From: Comamonadaceae bacterium
Lineage (GTDB): Bacteria > Pseudomonadota > Gammaproteobacteria > Burkholderiales > Burkholderiaceae_C
Direction: 5' to 3'
Length of the DNA: 64,000 nucleotides
Assembly (NCBI GenBank): GCA_947476465.1
Contig: CANJQN010000007.1
Coordinates: 78,141 to 142,140 of the forward strand
Under the pieces are notes generated by a model. The model saw only the letters and a list, made by a program, of their open reading frames with translations. It was not told the DNA's origin and searched no databases. Position 1 is the first letter of the stretch, and each line of letters opens with the position of its first letter. Position numbers and translations under genes: made by a program. Positions 37,870-47,263 of this stretch are shown piece after piece.

Positions 37870-38511
37870 ATGAAGCTGTACAACTACTTCCGTTCCTCGG
37901 CCTCGTTTCGCGTCCGTATCGCGCTGGAGCTCAAGGGCTTGCCGTACGAATATGTGCCGGTTCACCTGGTCAAGGGCGAGCACCGCCAGCCGCAGCTGGC
38001 GGGCGTGCTGCCCGCTCAGCTGGTGCCCACCCTGGTGACCGACGCCGGCGAGCGCATCGGCCAGTCGATGGCCATCATCGAATACCTTGATGAAGTTCAT
38101 CCGCAGCCGCCGCTGTTGCCCGCCGACCCGCTGGGCCGCGCGCGGGTGCGGGCCCTTGCGCAGGCCATCGCCTGCGAGATCCATCCGCTGAACAACCTGC
38201 GGGTGCTCAAGTACCTCACCCGCGAGCTCAAGGTCAGTGAAGACGACAAGAACACCTGGTACCGGCACTGGGTGCGCCTGGGCCTGGAGGCCTTCGAGGC
38301 CGAGCTGGCGCTGCAACCCGCCGCTACCTACAGCCATGGCGCCACGCCCACGCTGGCCGACTGCCTGCTGGTGCCGCAGATCTTCAATGGCCAGCGCTTG
38401 AACGTCGACTTTGCCGGGCTGCCGCGCACCATGGCCGTGTTCGACGCCTGCATGAAGCTGCCGGCCTTCCAGAAGGCGCAACCCTCGGCCTGCCCAGACC
38501 ACGAGGCGTAA
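37870..38511 (+). CDS. maiA: Maleylacetoacetate/maleylpyruvate isomerase (GST zeta-like)
   Basis: Glutathione-dependent cis-trans isomerase. The 213-residue protein starts MKLYNYFRSSASFRVRIALELKG, with the SSxSxRV active-site motif of zeta-class GSTs, then QSMAIIEYLDE. The C-terminal helical domain has the ATPTLADCLLVPQIFN stretch. With the FAH-family gene nearby it could convert maleylacetoacetate or maleylpyruvate to the fumaryl form. pgeF starts 2 bases after its stop. Confidence 0.9.
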   Translation: MKLYNYFRSSASFRVRIALELKGLPYEYVPVHLVKGEHRQPQLAGVLPAQLVPTLVTDAGERIGQSMAIIEYLDEVHPQPPLLPADPLGRARVRALAQAIACEIHPLNNLRVLKYLTRELKVSEDDKNTWYRHWVRLGLEAFEAELALQPAATYSHGATPTLADCLLVPQIFNGQRLNVDFAGLPRTMAVFDACMKLPAFQKAQPSACPDHEA

Positions 38512-38513
38512 AG

Positions 38514-39287
38514 GTGCCTGCCTTGCGGCCCGAATGGCCCGCGCCGCCGGGGGTGCGGGCCCTGTGCAGCGCGCGCGACGGCGGTGTGTCCGGCGCGCCC
38601 TTCGACAGCCTGAATCTGGGCGACCACGTGGGCGACGATCCGGCATTGGTGGCGGCCAACCGCGCCCGGCATGGGCAGGCGCTGCAGGCCCGCCCGGTCT
38701 ATCTGCGCCAGGTTCACGCGACGGCCGTCGCCCGGCTCACCCACGAAACGCCCGACGGCACGCAAGCCGACGCCTGCATCAGCATCGAGCCCGGCGTGGC
38801 TTGCACGATCATGGTGGCCGACTGCCTGCCGATCCTGCTGTGTGACGACCAAGGCCATGTGGTTGGCGCCGCCCACGCGGGCTGGCGCGGGCTGGCGGGC
38901 GAGGGCGGTTGGGGCGTGGCGGAGAGCACCGTTGAAGCGATGGCGCAGGCCCTGGCGCTCGGCACCGCCGCCGCCGGCCCGCGTTTGATCGCCTGGCTGG
39001 GCCCCTGCATCGGCCCCACCGCCTTCGAGGTGGGGCCGGACGTGCTGGCGGCTTTCACGGCCACCGATGCGGCCGCGGTGGCTTGCTTTAAGCCCTTGCG
39101 CGAGGGCAAGTGGCTTGCCGACCTTGCGGCCCTGGCCCGCCGCCGGCTGCGTGCCCTGGCTGTGGACCGCATTCACGGCAACGACGGCAGCGCCCCGTGG
39201 TGCACGGTCAGCAACCGCTCACAGTTTTTTTCGTTCCGGCGCGACGGCGTCACCGGCCGCTTCGCGGCCAGCGTCTGGCGTGACTGA
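38514..39287 (+). CDS. pgeF: Peptidoglycan editing factor PgeF (laccase-domain protein)
   Basis: Family of YfiH; removes wrongly incorporated L-Ser from muropeptide precursors. The 257-residue product starts at GTG 38514, 2 bases after the maiA stop, with AAGG in the overlap region. Family motifs are VYLRQVHATAV, MVADCLPILLCD, GAAHAGWRGLAGE, LGPCIGPTAFEVG and the final SYR-like segment FFSFRRDGVTGRFAASVW. The zinc-ligand His and Cys are present. Confidence 0.9.
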   Translation: MPALRPEWPAPPGVRALCSARDGGVSGAPFDSLNLGDHVGDDPALVAANRARHGQALQARPVYLRQVHATAVARLTHETPDGTQADACISIEPGVACTIMVADCLPILLCDDQGHVVGAAHAGWRGLAGEGGWGVAESTVEAMAQALALGTAAAGPRLIAWLGPCIGPTAFEVGPDVLAAFTATDAAAVACFKPLREGKWLADLAALARRRLRALAVDRIHGNDGSAPWCTVSNRSQFFSFRRDGVTGRFAASVWRD

Positions 39288-39524
39288 AGCGGCTGTGGTC
39301 ACGCCCTGCGCCGCCTGCCATGCCGCATGCTCGGCGGCCTCGCGCGCCTTGATCGCGCGCTTGCGCGCCGGGGCGCCGAGCAAATACATCACCAGGGCGA
39401 TCGGCAACAGGCCGTAGAGTACAAAAGTAACCATGGCACCCAAGATGCTTCCGTTGATGTGCGTGGCCTCGACCACGGACATCATCAGGGCGACGTAGAG
39501 CCAGCCGATGGCGACGATATACAT
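39219..39524 (-). CDS. Small two-helix membrane protein
   Basis: A 101-residue protein with two hydrophobic helices (about 2-18 and 27-50) followed by a positively charged tail (GAPARKRAIKAREAAEH). The ATG ends at 39524. The 3' 69 bases overlap the end of pgeF on the other strand. No recognised family; probably a conserved hypothetical of this bacterial group. Confidence 0.65.
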   Translation of the reverse strand: MYIVAIGWLYVALMMSVVEATHINGSILGAMVTFVLYGLLPIALVMYLLGAPARKRAIKAREAAEHAAWQAAQGVTTAASVTPDAGREAAGDAVAPERKKL

Positions 39525-39610
39525 GAAGTTTTTTCAGCGGTTGGGCTTTGGCGGGCCGCGATATCAAGGTGATACTCACGATGAACCGCGATAGGACGAC
39601 AGGAAACGAT

Positions 39611-41305
39611 ATGCATTCTCAAGCAGACTGGAGCCGGCTTGCCGGGCAATTCCAGCAAGACCTCGGAGAAGGCTGGAAGAAGGCCGCCGAATCCTTCGAG
39701 GCCATGGCGCGCAACGCCAACCCATCGGCGAGCAGTGTGCCGCAAGTGCAGTTCGACGCCGAGCAGATGCAGCAATTGCAGCAGGCTTACCTGCGCGAAG
39801 CGGCGGACCTCTGGAACAAAGGCCTGGAGCCATCCCCCGACCGGCGCTTCGCCGCCCCCGCCTGGAAAGACAACCCGGTCAGCGCGTTCTCTGCCGCCGT
39901 CTACCTGCTCAATGCGCGCACGCTGCTGGGCATGGTCGAGACCGCGCAGAGCGACGAGAAGACCAAGGGCCGCCTGCGCTTTGCCGTCGAGCAGTGGCTC
40001 GCGGCCTCGGCGCCCAGCAACTTCATGGCACTCAATCCCGAGGCGCAGAAGAAGGCCGTGGAAACCAAGGGTGAGAGCATCGCCAAGGGCATGGAAAACC
40101 TGTGGAAGGACATCCAGCAGGGCCACGTCTCCATGACCGACATGAGCCTGTTCGAGGTCGGCCGCAACGTCGCCACGACCGAGGGCGCGGTCGTGTTCGA
40201 GAACGATCTGTTCCAGCTGATCGAATACCGGCCGCTCACCGCCAAGGTGTACGAGCGCCCCTTCCTGGTGGTGCCGCCGTGCATCAACAAGTTCTACATC
40301 CTCGACCTGCAACCCGACAACTCGCTGGTGCGCTTTCTGGTCGAGCAGGGCCACCGTACCTTCGTGGTCAGCTGGCGCAACCCCGATGAGTCGAGCCAGC
40401 AAAAGACCTGGGACGACTACATCGGCGACGGCGCCATTCGCGCCATCGAGACGGTGCGCGAGATCGCGGGCACCGAGCAGATCAACGCGCTGGGCTTTTG
40501 CGTCGGCGGCACGATCCTGGGCACGGCGCTGGCCGTGCTGGCCGCGCGCGGCGAGAAGCCGGTCGCTTCGCTCACCCTGCTGACCACCCTGCTGGACTTC
40601 ACTGACACCGGCGTGCTCGACCTCTTCATTGACGAGGACTTCGTCAAGTACCGCGAGATGCAACTGGGCCGAGGCGGCCTGCTCAAGGGCCAGGAGCTCG
40701 GCTCCACCTTCAGCTTCCTGCGCCCGAACGACCTGGTGTGGAATTACGTGGTCGGCAACTACCTCAAGGGCGAGACGCCGCCCCCCTTTGACCTGCTCTA
40801 CTGGAACAGCGACTCGACCAACCTGCCGGGTCCGATGTTCACCTGGTATCTGCGCAACACCTACTTTGAGAACAACCTGGTCAAGCCCGGCAAGCTCACG
40901 GTGTGCGGCCAGAAGATCGACCTGGGCAAGATCGACATCCCAGCTTACATCTATGGCTCACGCGAGGACCACATCGTGCCCATCGGCGGCGCTTATGCCT
41001 CGGTGGCGCACCTGGGCGGCAAGAAGCGCTTCGTCATGGGCGCCTCCGGACACATCGCCGGCGTGATCAACCCGCCCGCCAAGAAAAAGCGTTCTTATTG
41101 GACCTCCGATCGCTTGCCCAAGTCCGTTGATGCGTGGATCACGGGCGCCACCGAGCATCCTGGCAGTTGGTGGACTGACTGGTCCGCCTGGCTTAAGCCA
41201 ATGGCGGGCAAGCAGGTTCCCGCGCCCAAGGCGTTCGGACGCGGCAAGCACAAGGTGATCGAACCGGCCCCCGGCCGCTACGTCAAGGCCAAAGCCAAGG
41301 CCTGA
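39611..41305 (+). CDS. phaC: Class I poly(3-hydroxyalkanoate) synthase
   Basis: Polymerises hydroxyacyl-CoA into PHA granules. The 564-residue protein from ATG 39611 (AGGAAA 4 bases upstream) has the N-terminal domain. Its alpha/beta-hydrolase core carries the lipase-like box GFCVGG with catalytic Cys297, the Asp in SREDHIVP and the His in GASGHIAGV. Size and lack of a phaE partner mark class I. It heads phaC-phaA-phaB; no phaR or phasin gene is in the window. Confidence 0.95.
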   Translation: MHSQADWSRLAGQFQQDLGEGWKKAAESFEAMARNANPSASSVPQVQFDAEQMQQLQQAYLREAADLWNKGLEPSPDRRFAAPAWKDNPVSAFSAAVYLLNARTLLGMVETAQSDEKTKGRLRFAVEQWLAASAPSNFMALNPEAQKKAVETKGESIAKGMENLWKDIQQGHVSMTDMSLFEVGRNVATTEGAVVFENDLFQLIEYRPLTAKVYERPFLVVPPCINKFYILDLQPDNSLVRFLVEQGHRTFVVSWRNPDESSQQKTWDDYIGDGAIRAIETVREIAGTEQINALGFCVGGTILGTALAVLAARGEKPVASLTLLTTLLDFTDTGVLDLFIDEDFVKYREMQLGRGGLLKGQELGSTFSFLRPNDLVWNYVVGNYLKGETPPPFDLLYWNSDSTNLPGPMFTWYLRNTYFENNLVKPGKLTVCGQKIDLGKIDIPAYIYGSREDHIVPIGGAYASVAHLGGKKRFVMGASGHIAGVINPPAKKKRSYWTSDRLPKSVDAWITGATEHPGSWWTDWSAWLKPMAGKQVPAPKAFGRGKHKVIEPAPGRYVKAKAKA

Positions 41306-41342
41306 GCCAACCCCCGTTTTACAAACCTCCTGAAGAGACACC

Positions 41343-42524
41343 ATGGAAGACATCGTCATCGTTTCCGCCGCGCGCACCGCCGTCGGCAAGTTCGGCGGCT
41401 CGCTCGCCAAGATCCCCGCGACCGAACTTGGCGCCATCGCCATCAAGGAAGCCCTGGCTCGCGCCAAGCTCGACCCGGCCCTGGTGGGTGAGGTCATCAT
41501 GGGGCAGGTGTTGGCGGCGGGTGCCGGGCAGAACCCGGCGCGCCAGGCCCTGCTCAAGGCCGGCCTGCCCAAGGAGGTGCCGGGCCTGACCATCAACGCG
41601 GTGTGCGGCTCGGGCCTCAAATCCGTCATGCTGGCAGCGCAGGCCATCGCCTGGGGCGACGCCGAGATCGTCGTGGCCGGTGGCCAGGAGAACATGAGCG
41701 CGTCGCCTCACGTGCTCATGGGCTCGCGCGACGGCCAGCGCATGGGCGACTGGAAGATGATCGATTCCATGATCGTCGACGGCTTGTGGGACGTCTACAA
41801 CCAGTACCACATGGGCGTCACCGCCGAGAACGTCGCCAAGGCCTACGGCATCGACCGCGCCGCGCAGGACGCCCTGGCCCTGGCCAGCCAGCAAAAGGCC
41901 ACCGCGGCCCAGGATGCCGGCCGCTTCAAGGACGAGATCGTCCCGGTCCTGATCCCACAGCGCAAGGGCGACCCCCTGGTGTTCGACACCGACGAATACG
42001 TCAATCGCAAGACCAACGCCGAAGCCCTGGCAGGCTTGCGCCCGGCCTTCGACAAGGCCGGCTCGGTCACCGCCGGCAATGCCTCGGGCCTCAACGACGG
42101 CGCCGCCGCCGTGGTGTTGATGAGCGCACGCAAGGCCGCCGCGCTGGGCCTCAAGCCGCTGGCGCGCATCGCCGCCTTCGGCACCTCGGGCCTGGACCCC
42201 GCCACCATGGGCATGGGGCCGGTGCCGGCTTCACGCAAGGCGCTGCAACGCGCCGGCTGGAGCGTCCAGGACGTGGACCTGTTCGAGCTGAACGAGGCGT
42301 TCGCGGCACAGGCCTGCGCGGTCAACAAGGAGCTTGGCATTGATCCTGCTAAGGTCAATGTGAACGGTGGCGCCATCGCCATCGGGCACCCCATTGGGGC
42401 ATCGGGATGCCGCGTGCTGGTCACGCTGCTGCACGAGATGCGGCGGCGTGAGGCGCGCAAAGGCCTTGCGGCCTTGTGCATCGGCGGCGGCATGGGGGTC
42501 TCCCTCGCTGTCGAACGCACTTGA
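41343..42524 (+). CDS. phaA: Acetyl-CoA acetyltransferase (beta-ketothiolase)
   Basis: Condenses two acetyl-CoA to acetoacetyl-CoA, the first step of PHB synthesis. The 393-residue thiolase has nucleophilic Cys88 in [10 protein letters not shown], the late His in [14 protein letters not shown] and the second Cys in ALCIGGGMG. It lies 37 bases after phaC and 50 before phaB. Confidence 0.95.
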   Translation: MEDIVIVSAARTAVGKFGGSLAKIPATELGAIAIKEALARAKLDPALVGEVIMGQVLAAGAGQNPARQALLKAGLPKEVPGLTINAVCGSGLKSVMLAAQAIAWGDAEIVVAGGQENMSASPHVLMGSRDGQRMGDWKMIDSMIVDGLWDVYNQYHMGVTAENVAKAYGIDRAAQDALALASQQKATAAQDAGRFKDEIVPVLIPQRKGDPLVFDTDEYVNRKTNAEALAGLRPAFDKAGSVTAGNASGLNDGAAAVVLMSARKAAALGLKPLARIAAFGTSGLDPATMGMGPVPASRKALQRAGWSVQDVDLFELNEAFAAQACAVNKELGIDPAKVNVNGGAIAIGHPIGASGCRVLVTLLHEMRRREARKGLAALCIGGGMGVSLAVERT

Positions 42525-42574
42525 ACCCGCACACTGTTATCGGCCGACGTGTTTTTAAATAGAAGGAGACGACC

Positions 42575-43312
42575 ATGAGCCAGAAAGTAGCGTATGTCAC
42601 CGGTGGCATGGGTGGGATCGGCACCGCCATCTGCCAGCGGATGCACAAAGAGGGTTTCACGGTCATCGCCGGTTGCGGCCCTACGCGCGATTTCGACAAG
42701 TGGGTGGCCGAGCAAAAGGCGCTTGGCTACACCTTTCATGCATCGGTCGGCAACGTCGGTGACTGGCAGAGCACCTGCGACGCCTTCACCAAGGCGAAGG
42801 CCGCGCACGGCCCGATCGATGTGCTGGTGAACAACGCCGGCATTACCCGCGACCGCATGTTCGTCAAGATGTCGCGTGAAGACTGGGACGCGGTGATCGA
42901 CACCAACCTCAACTCCATGTTCAATGTCACCAAGCAGGTGGTGGCCGACATGGTCGACCGGGGCTGGGGCCGCATCATCAACATCTCCTCGGTCAACGGC
43001 GCGAAGGGCCAGGCCGGCCAGACCAACTATTCGGCGGCCAAGGCGGGTATGCACGGCTTTACCATGGCGCTGGCGCAGGAGTTGGCCGGCAAGGGCGTCA
43101 CTGTCAACACCGTCAGCCCGGGTTACATCGGCACCGACATGGTCAAGGCCGTCCGACAGGACGCGCTCGACAAGATCATCGCCACCATCCCGGTCAAGCG
43201 CCTGGGCCAGCCCGCAGAGATTGCCTCCATCATCGCGTGGGTGGCCTCCGAAGACGGCGGCTATTCCACCGGCGCCGATTTCTCGGTCAACGGCGGCTTG
43301 CACATGGGTTGA
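42575..43312 (+). CDS. phaB: Acetoacetyl-CoA reductase
   Basis: NADPH-dependent SDR that makes (R)-3-hydroxybutyryl-CoA for PhaC. The 245-residue protein has the nucleotide motif VTGGMGGIG near the N-terminus, NNAGITRD, the catalytic Ser in NISSVNG and Tyr-Lys in TNYSAAKAG, and ends ADFSVNGGLHMG. AGAAGGAGA precedes the start. Last gene of the PHA operon. Confidence 0.95.
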   Translation: MSQKVAYVTGGMGGIGTAICQRMHKEGFTVIAGCGPTRDFDKWVAEQKALGYTFHASVGNVGDWQSTCDAFTKAKAAHGPIDVLVNNAGITRDRMFVKMSREDWDAVIDTNLNSMFNVTKQVVADMVDRGWGRIINISSVNGAKGQAGQTNYSAAKAGMHGFTMALAQELAGKGVTVNTVSPGYIGTDMVKAVRQDALDKIIATIPVKRLGQPAEIASIIAWVASEDGGYSTGADFSVNGGLHMG

Positions 43313-43805
43313 TCCGGGGCACGGTTTCGTGCGAGGGCGGTGCTGCCAGCATGTGATGCATGCACCAGCAGACCCCAGTGGCCATTCGCCGCCAGTGAGA
43401 CCAGCTTGCGCACCGTGTCGGCTCCCGTGCCGACCAAAGGCATCGGCGAGTTGGGCTCTAGAGGCCTGCTCAGGGCAACCAGGCGGTGGCCGTGATGTTG
43501 ATGACCGAGCGGCACCAAGTGTATTGCGTCGGTGCCCATTGCCTTTCAGACGCTGCGCTCGTGTGGGCTCGCCTAGGGCATCGAGAGCACGTGGATCGCC
43601 AGGGGATCGCGGTAGACCACGTGGCCGCCGCCGCCACGTACATCACCATGTCCAGCAGGGCTGGCCAGGTCAGGCCTGTGAGCCGGCCGATGAACCCAAT
43701 ATGCGGCGCCGGTGCCGAAAGCCCGTCGTGCCGACGACGGTGCGCCTGGCCGGCGCGCATTCGCCACAACGAGAACAGCCGCCGCGCCCGGGGTGCGCGG
43801 GCCGA
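43313..43805. other. 493-base gap with no convincing gene
   Basis: Between phaB and the convergent periplasmic-protein gene there are only short frames. Two overlapping minus-strand frames (about 43470-43769 and 43261-43539) have peptide-like stretches such as HIGFIGRLTGLTWPALLDMV and VRKLVSLAANGHWGLLVHA. These could be remains of a decayed gene, but I cannot name a family. Confidence 0.4.
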
Positions 43806-44516
43806 TCAGCCGAAGTTCAAGAACAGCTTGCTGTAGGGCCCCTTGAGCTTGCCGAGCGCGTCCTTGATCTGCGCCTGATCTTGCGCCAGAACCGCCTTCT
43901 TGAGTAGCTCGACGGACCCTTCGACCGAACGCAGCATCGCCGGGAATTCGGCGGATGCCGCAACCTCTTTCGGGGCTTCGCCCTTGAGCTTGCCGGCCAG
44001 AAACTCGAGCGCGCCGACCTGCGCCATGAGATGCAGGGTGCCCCCCGGTTGGGCGAGCAGCTTGCCGCCGTCGTTCAGCACATGCTCCATCTGGGCGTGA
44101 TAGGCGTTCATGTGATCGCTGTAGGTGATGACGCCATTGCGGCGGCGCAGCTGAGCCATCAGCTCGCGCGCCTCCTCCAAGGTCTCATGGGCCTCGGTGA
44201 GTTTGCCGGCGCGGATCTGGGTGTCCGCCTTCTGGTAGACCTTGGCCACGGCCGCCAGCGTGGTGGAAAACGCCGGATCCCGGTCGTAGGGGGCGCCGGG
44301 CTTGGCGCCGTAGCGGTCGGCAAACGCCTGCCAGCGCTTGCGGGCCTCGGCCATCGTCTGCTCGGACTCGGTCTGCGCCTTGCTGTTCGTGCGGAACAGG
44401 ACGGCGCGGTAGGGCCCATAGGCGTCGGTCATCGCGTCGGTGACGGGATCCGCCGCGGTGGCCGCGAACGCTACGGCCAGGGTCAATGAGCCAATGGCGA
44501 AATGGATGGTTTTCAT
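43806..44516 (-). CDS. Periplasmic protein of unknown function
   Basis: A 236-residue protein beginning MKTIHFAIGSLTLAVAFAATAAD, a clear signal peptide. The mature part is helical and charged, with DAMTDAYGPYRAVLFRTNSKAQTESEQTMAEARKRWQAF and a helical EAHETLEEARELMAQLRRRNG segment. A histidine/methionine-containing SDHMNAYHAQMEHVL follows. The pattern suggests a four-helix fold like a cytochrome or imelysin-type protein, without CxxCH. It follows the OsmC gene by 23 bases, so the two probably share a transcript. Function unknown. Confidence 0.75.
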   Translation of the reverse strand: MKTIHFAIGSLTLAVAFAATAADPVTDAMTDAYGPYRAVLFRTNSKAQTESEQTMAEARKRWQAFADRYGAKPGAPYDRDPAFSTTLAAVAKVYQKADTQIRAGKLTEAHETLEEARELMAQLRRRNGVITYSDHMNAYHAQMEHVLNDGGKLLAQPGGTLHLMAQVGALEFLAGKLKGEAPKEVAASAEFPAMLRSVEGSVELLKKAVLAQDQAQIKDALGKLKGPYSKLFLNFG

Positions 44517-44539
44517 GTTGGCTTTCGTGGTGATTGGAT

Positions 44540-44986
44540 TTACTTCTGCAAGACGCCGTCGGCGTCCAGCACGCGTACGGTGATGGGCAGACTCTGTCCG
44601 ACGCTTTGCGTGACTGTGCAATACGTTTCAAAGGAGCCGAGCACCCGGTCCAGCCGCTCCAGCTGAGCGGCCGGCACGCCCAGGTGCAGCGTCGCCTCGA
44701 TCCGCAGCACGCGCAGGCGGCCTTCCGGATTGCGTCCCACCTCAGCCTGGACCGTGCAACGCATGGGCTCGGGGTTCTGCTTGAACTTTCTCAATGCGAA
44801 CAGCAGCGAGTCGCTCAGGCAGTTGCCCACGGCCGCACACAGCAACTGCACCGGGGATGGCCCGGCCGCCTGGCCCAGGGGCGGCGGTTCGTCCCCGAGC
44901 AGCGGCGGCACCGGCGCACCGAAGTCGATGGAAAACTGGTAGTCGCGCTGCTGAGTCAGCGACACGTTGATCTGGGTGTTGTTCAT
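44540..44986 (-). CDS. OsmC-family protein
   Basis: OsmC/Ohr-type proteins reduce organic hydroperoxides or act on sulfur species. The 148-residue product from the ATG ending at 44986 has the two cysteine regions typical of the fold (PVQLLCAAVGNCLSD and ETYCTVTQS), although the first region has an extra cysteine. It is upstream of the exported protein in one operon. Confidence 0.82.
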   Translation of the reverse strand: MNNTQINVSLTQQRDYQFSIDFGAPVPPLLGDEPPPLGQAAGPSPVQLLCAAVGNCLSDSLLFALRKFKQNPEPMRCTVQAEVGRNPEGRLRVLRIEATLHLGVPAAQLERLDRVLGSFETYCTVTQSVGQSLPITVRVLDADGVLQK

Positions 44987-45077
44987 GGGCGGGTGCGGTG
45001 AAATCGGGTAAATGGCTGGCGCGAACACACTTTATCTAAAAATATATTGTGTGTCGATGAAGTATTTGATGAAAGGG

Positions 45078-45091
45078 TTGACGCAGGTCAA
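45078..45091. promoter_or_regulatory. FNR/Anr-like dyad TTGACGCAGGTCAA
   Basis: A perfect TTGAC-N4-GTCAA inverted repeat, two positions off the FNR consensus, in the divergent gap 92 bases upstream of the OsmC gene and 144 before the LacI gene. An ACACAC/GTGTGT pair (45025-45030 with 45049-45054) brackets an A/T-rich stretch closer to the OsmC gene. Confidence 0.3.
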
Positions 45092-45169
45092 ATGGGAGCG
45101 ACGGGGCAAGTGCTGCCGCTGGGCCGCCCGTGCCGGCCAAGCGGGTGAGTCCTTACCGTGAAAACAGTC

Positions 45170-45215
45170 TTGACACTCCTGCCCCTTCCATTCCAAACTC
45201 TCTGAAAACGTTTTC
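45170..45215 (+). promoter_or_regulatory. Promoter and operator of the LacI-type regulator
   Basis: TTGACA (45170-45175) is a good -35; CAAACT at 45194-45199 is a weak -10 at 18 bases. GAAAACGTTTTC (45204-45215) is a perfect 12-bp palindrome with the central CG typical of LacI/GalR operators, placed just after the -10. A half-matching site, GAAAACAGTCTT, starts at 45160. Autorepression of the cluster is the simplest reading. Confidence 0.6.
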
Positions 45216-45234
45216 TTGAAAGGTTGGATTGCTC

Positions 45235-46251
45235 ATGCGCGCACGCCACATCACCGTGGTGGAAGTGGCCCGGCACGCCGGCGTGTCGCTCGCGACCGTC
45301 TCGCGCGTGATCAACGGCACGGCCGTGGTGTCGCCCGACAAGCGCCAGCAGGTCGAGCAGGCGATGCTGGCCCTGAAGTTCCAGCCCGACCCCATGGCGC
45401 AGGGGTTGCGCAGGGGCCAGACCAATGCGGTGGCGCTGCTGGTCGGCGACATCGCGCAGCGCCATTTCGCGCAGCTCACCCAGCACGTTCAGGCGGCGCT
45501 GGAGTCGCAGGGCAACGATTTGCTGCTGTTCAACCTTGGCCACCAGCAAAAGCGCCTCGAGGACTTCCTCGAGCGCGCCCTTCGTATGAAGCTGCGCGCC
45601 GTGGTTGTGGCCACCACCGATACCCTCACCCGTCCGGTGTTCGAGGCGGCGCGCAAGCTGCTGTCCGACGGCATCAAGGTGATTTCGCTGGGGCAGGATC
45701 TCACCCGCCAGGGCATCCCCTCCGTCGTCCACGAGGAGCACCAGGCCACGCGCGGCTCGGTCACGCACCTGGTGTCGCTCGGTCACCAAAGCATTGCCTA
45801 TGTGGGGCGCATCCGTGGCTCGGCCATCGGCAGCGCGCGTTTCGCCGGCTACCGCGACGCGATGCGCAAGGCCAACCGATTCGATCCCGCGCTCGTGTGG
45901 GACATGTCGTTTCGCTACGCCGCCGGCTATGAATCCGTCGCCAAGGCGCTGGCCGAAGGGCGCGAGTTTTCAGCGCTGCAGGCGGGCAGCGACGAGATCG
46001 CCTTGGGCGCGATCGCCGCACTCCACGACCGCGGCCTGGCCGTGCCGAAAGACGTGGCGGTGGTCGGGTTCGGCGACATCGACCTTGCCGGCTTCGTGCG
46101 CCCGGCGCTGACCACTCTCAGTTCGAGCCCGCTGCAGGCCGCAGATCATCTGGCGCAGCTTGTGCGCGACGACTCGCCCACGTTGCCCGAAGACCCGCCC
46201 TGCATCCTGCTGCCGCGCCAGCTGATCGTGCGCGCGTCTTCAGGCCAGTGA
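45235..46251 (+). CDS. LacI-family transcriptional regulator
   Basis: The 338-residue protein has an N-terminal LacI helix-turn-helix (about 6-26, TVVEVARHAGVSLATVSRVI), the hinge region, and a periplasmic-binding-protein-like effector domain (about 63-335). The ATG at 45235 is preferred over an in-frame TTG 6 bases earlier. It heads and reads into the catabolic cluster to 56 kb, with a palindromic operator in front of it. The effector is unknown, presumably a compound handled by the cluster. Confidence 0.92.
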   Translation: MRARHITVVEVARHAGVSLATVSRVINGTAVVSPDKRQQVEQAMLALKFQPDPMAQGLRRGQTNAVALLVGDIAQRHFAQLTQHVQAALESQGNDLLLFNLGHQQKRLEDFLERALRMKLRAVVVATTDTLTRPVFEAARKLLSDGIKVISLGQDLTRQGIPSVVHEEHQATRGSVTHLVSLGHQSIAYVGRIRGSAIGSARFAGYRDAMRKANRFDPALVWDMSFRYAAGYESVAKALAEGREFSALQAGSDEIALGAIAALHDRGLAVPKDVAVVGFGDIDLAGFVRPALTTLSSSPLQAADHLAQLVRDDSPTLPEDPPCILLPRQLIVRASSGQ

Positions 46252-46270
46252 GCCCCACAGGAACACGCTG

Positions 46271-47263
46271 ATGCCCGACTCGCCTATCCGTCTCGATGTC
46301 CATGCCCACCTCGTGCCGCTGACGCCGCACAATTTTCCCGGTGACGAAGCGGGCGCGCATTGGACGCCCCAGGGGCGCCTGGTCGTGGACGGCGTCGAGC
46401 TGTCGAGCGCGCAGGTGTACCAGCCGCAATCCCTGCTGGCCTGGATGGACCAGCACGCCGTGGATATCGCCTGGGTTTCCGTGCCCCCCACGCTGTACCG
46501 GGCCGAGTTGGACGCCGCGTCGGCGCTACGCTGGTGCCGCCTGCTCAACGCCGCGCTGGACGCCGTGGTGGCGCGGCATCCCACTCGCCTGCAGGCGCTG
46601 CACCACCTGCCCATCCAGCACCCACAGGAGGCGAGCCGCATCGTTGCGGACGCGGTGGGCGCCGGACACCGCCGCTTCGCCATGGCGGCCGGCGACCCCG
46701 TGGGCCTGCGCACGCTGTCGAGCCCCGAGTTCGAGCCGCTGTGGGCGGCCCTGCACGCGGCCCGCGCATTCCTGTTCCTGCACCCGGGCCGCGCCTGCGA
46801 CCCGCGCTTGCGCCAGCTTTCGCTCATGAATCTTTTGGGTGGCCCCGGCGAGACGGCGCTGGCTGGCGCTCACCTGGCCATGAGCGGCGTTGCCGAGCGC
46901 TATGGCGACATCACGTTCTGCCTGGCCCATGGCGGCGGCACGCTCGCCGCCGTGGCAGGGCGGCTGCAGCGCGGACAGGACACTGGCCGCGAGGGCGCCT
47001 GGGCGGGCGGCGAAAAGGTGCGCGTGGCGCTGCGCCGCTTTTGCGTCGATTGCATCACCCACGACGCCGCATCCCTGGAGCTTGCCGCCGCCACCTTCGG
47101 CCCTGGGCGCATCGTGTTCGGATCGGACTGGCCGTTTGCGATGGGCTTGTCGCAGCCACGCCAGCAGCTCGATGGCGTCACGCCCGCGCTGCTGGCGCGC
47201 ATCCTTCAGGACAATGGCGCAGCCTTGCTCCAGCAGCACGGCGGGAAGGGCAGGGCGGCATGA
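46271..47263 (+). CDS. Amidohydrolase-family (ACMSD-like) protein
   Basis: The 330-residue protein has the metal motif HAHLVPLTPH (from DVHAH) near the start. Later motifs are a central FLFLHPG, the CLAHGGGTL segment and a late IVFGSDWPFAMG with the catalytic Asp, as in the amidohydrolase 2/ACMSD family of decarboxylases and hydrolases. AGGAAC precedes the start. Its stop overlaps the next start (ATGA), so the two proteins are probably made in equal amounts. Substrate unknown. Confidence 0.85.
   Translation: MPDSPIRLDVHAHLVPLTPHNFPGDEAGAHWTPQGRLVVDGVELSSAQVYQPQSLLAWMDQHAVDIAWVSVPPTLYRAELDAASALRWCRLLNAALDAVVARHPTRLQALHHLPIQHPQEASRIVADAVGAGHRRFAMAAGDPVGLRTLSSPEFEPLWAALHAARAFLFLHPGRACDPRLRQLSLMNLLGGPGETALAGAHLAMSGVAERYGDITFCLAHGGGTLAAVAGRLQRGQDTGREGAWAGGEKVRVALRRFCVDCITHDAASLELAAATFGPGRIVFGSDWPFAMGLSQPRQQLDGVTPALLARILQDNGAALLQQHGGKGRAA

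Noticed and set aside
43261..43769. Gene on the minus strand after phaB
   Set aside because: Needs at least one frameshift, overlaps the phaB end and has no recognised family; left as unassigned gap.
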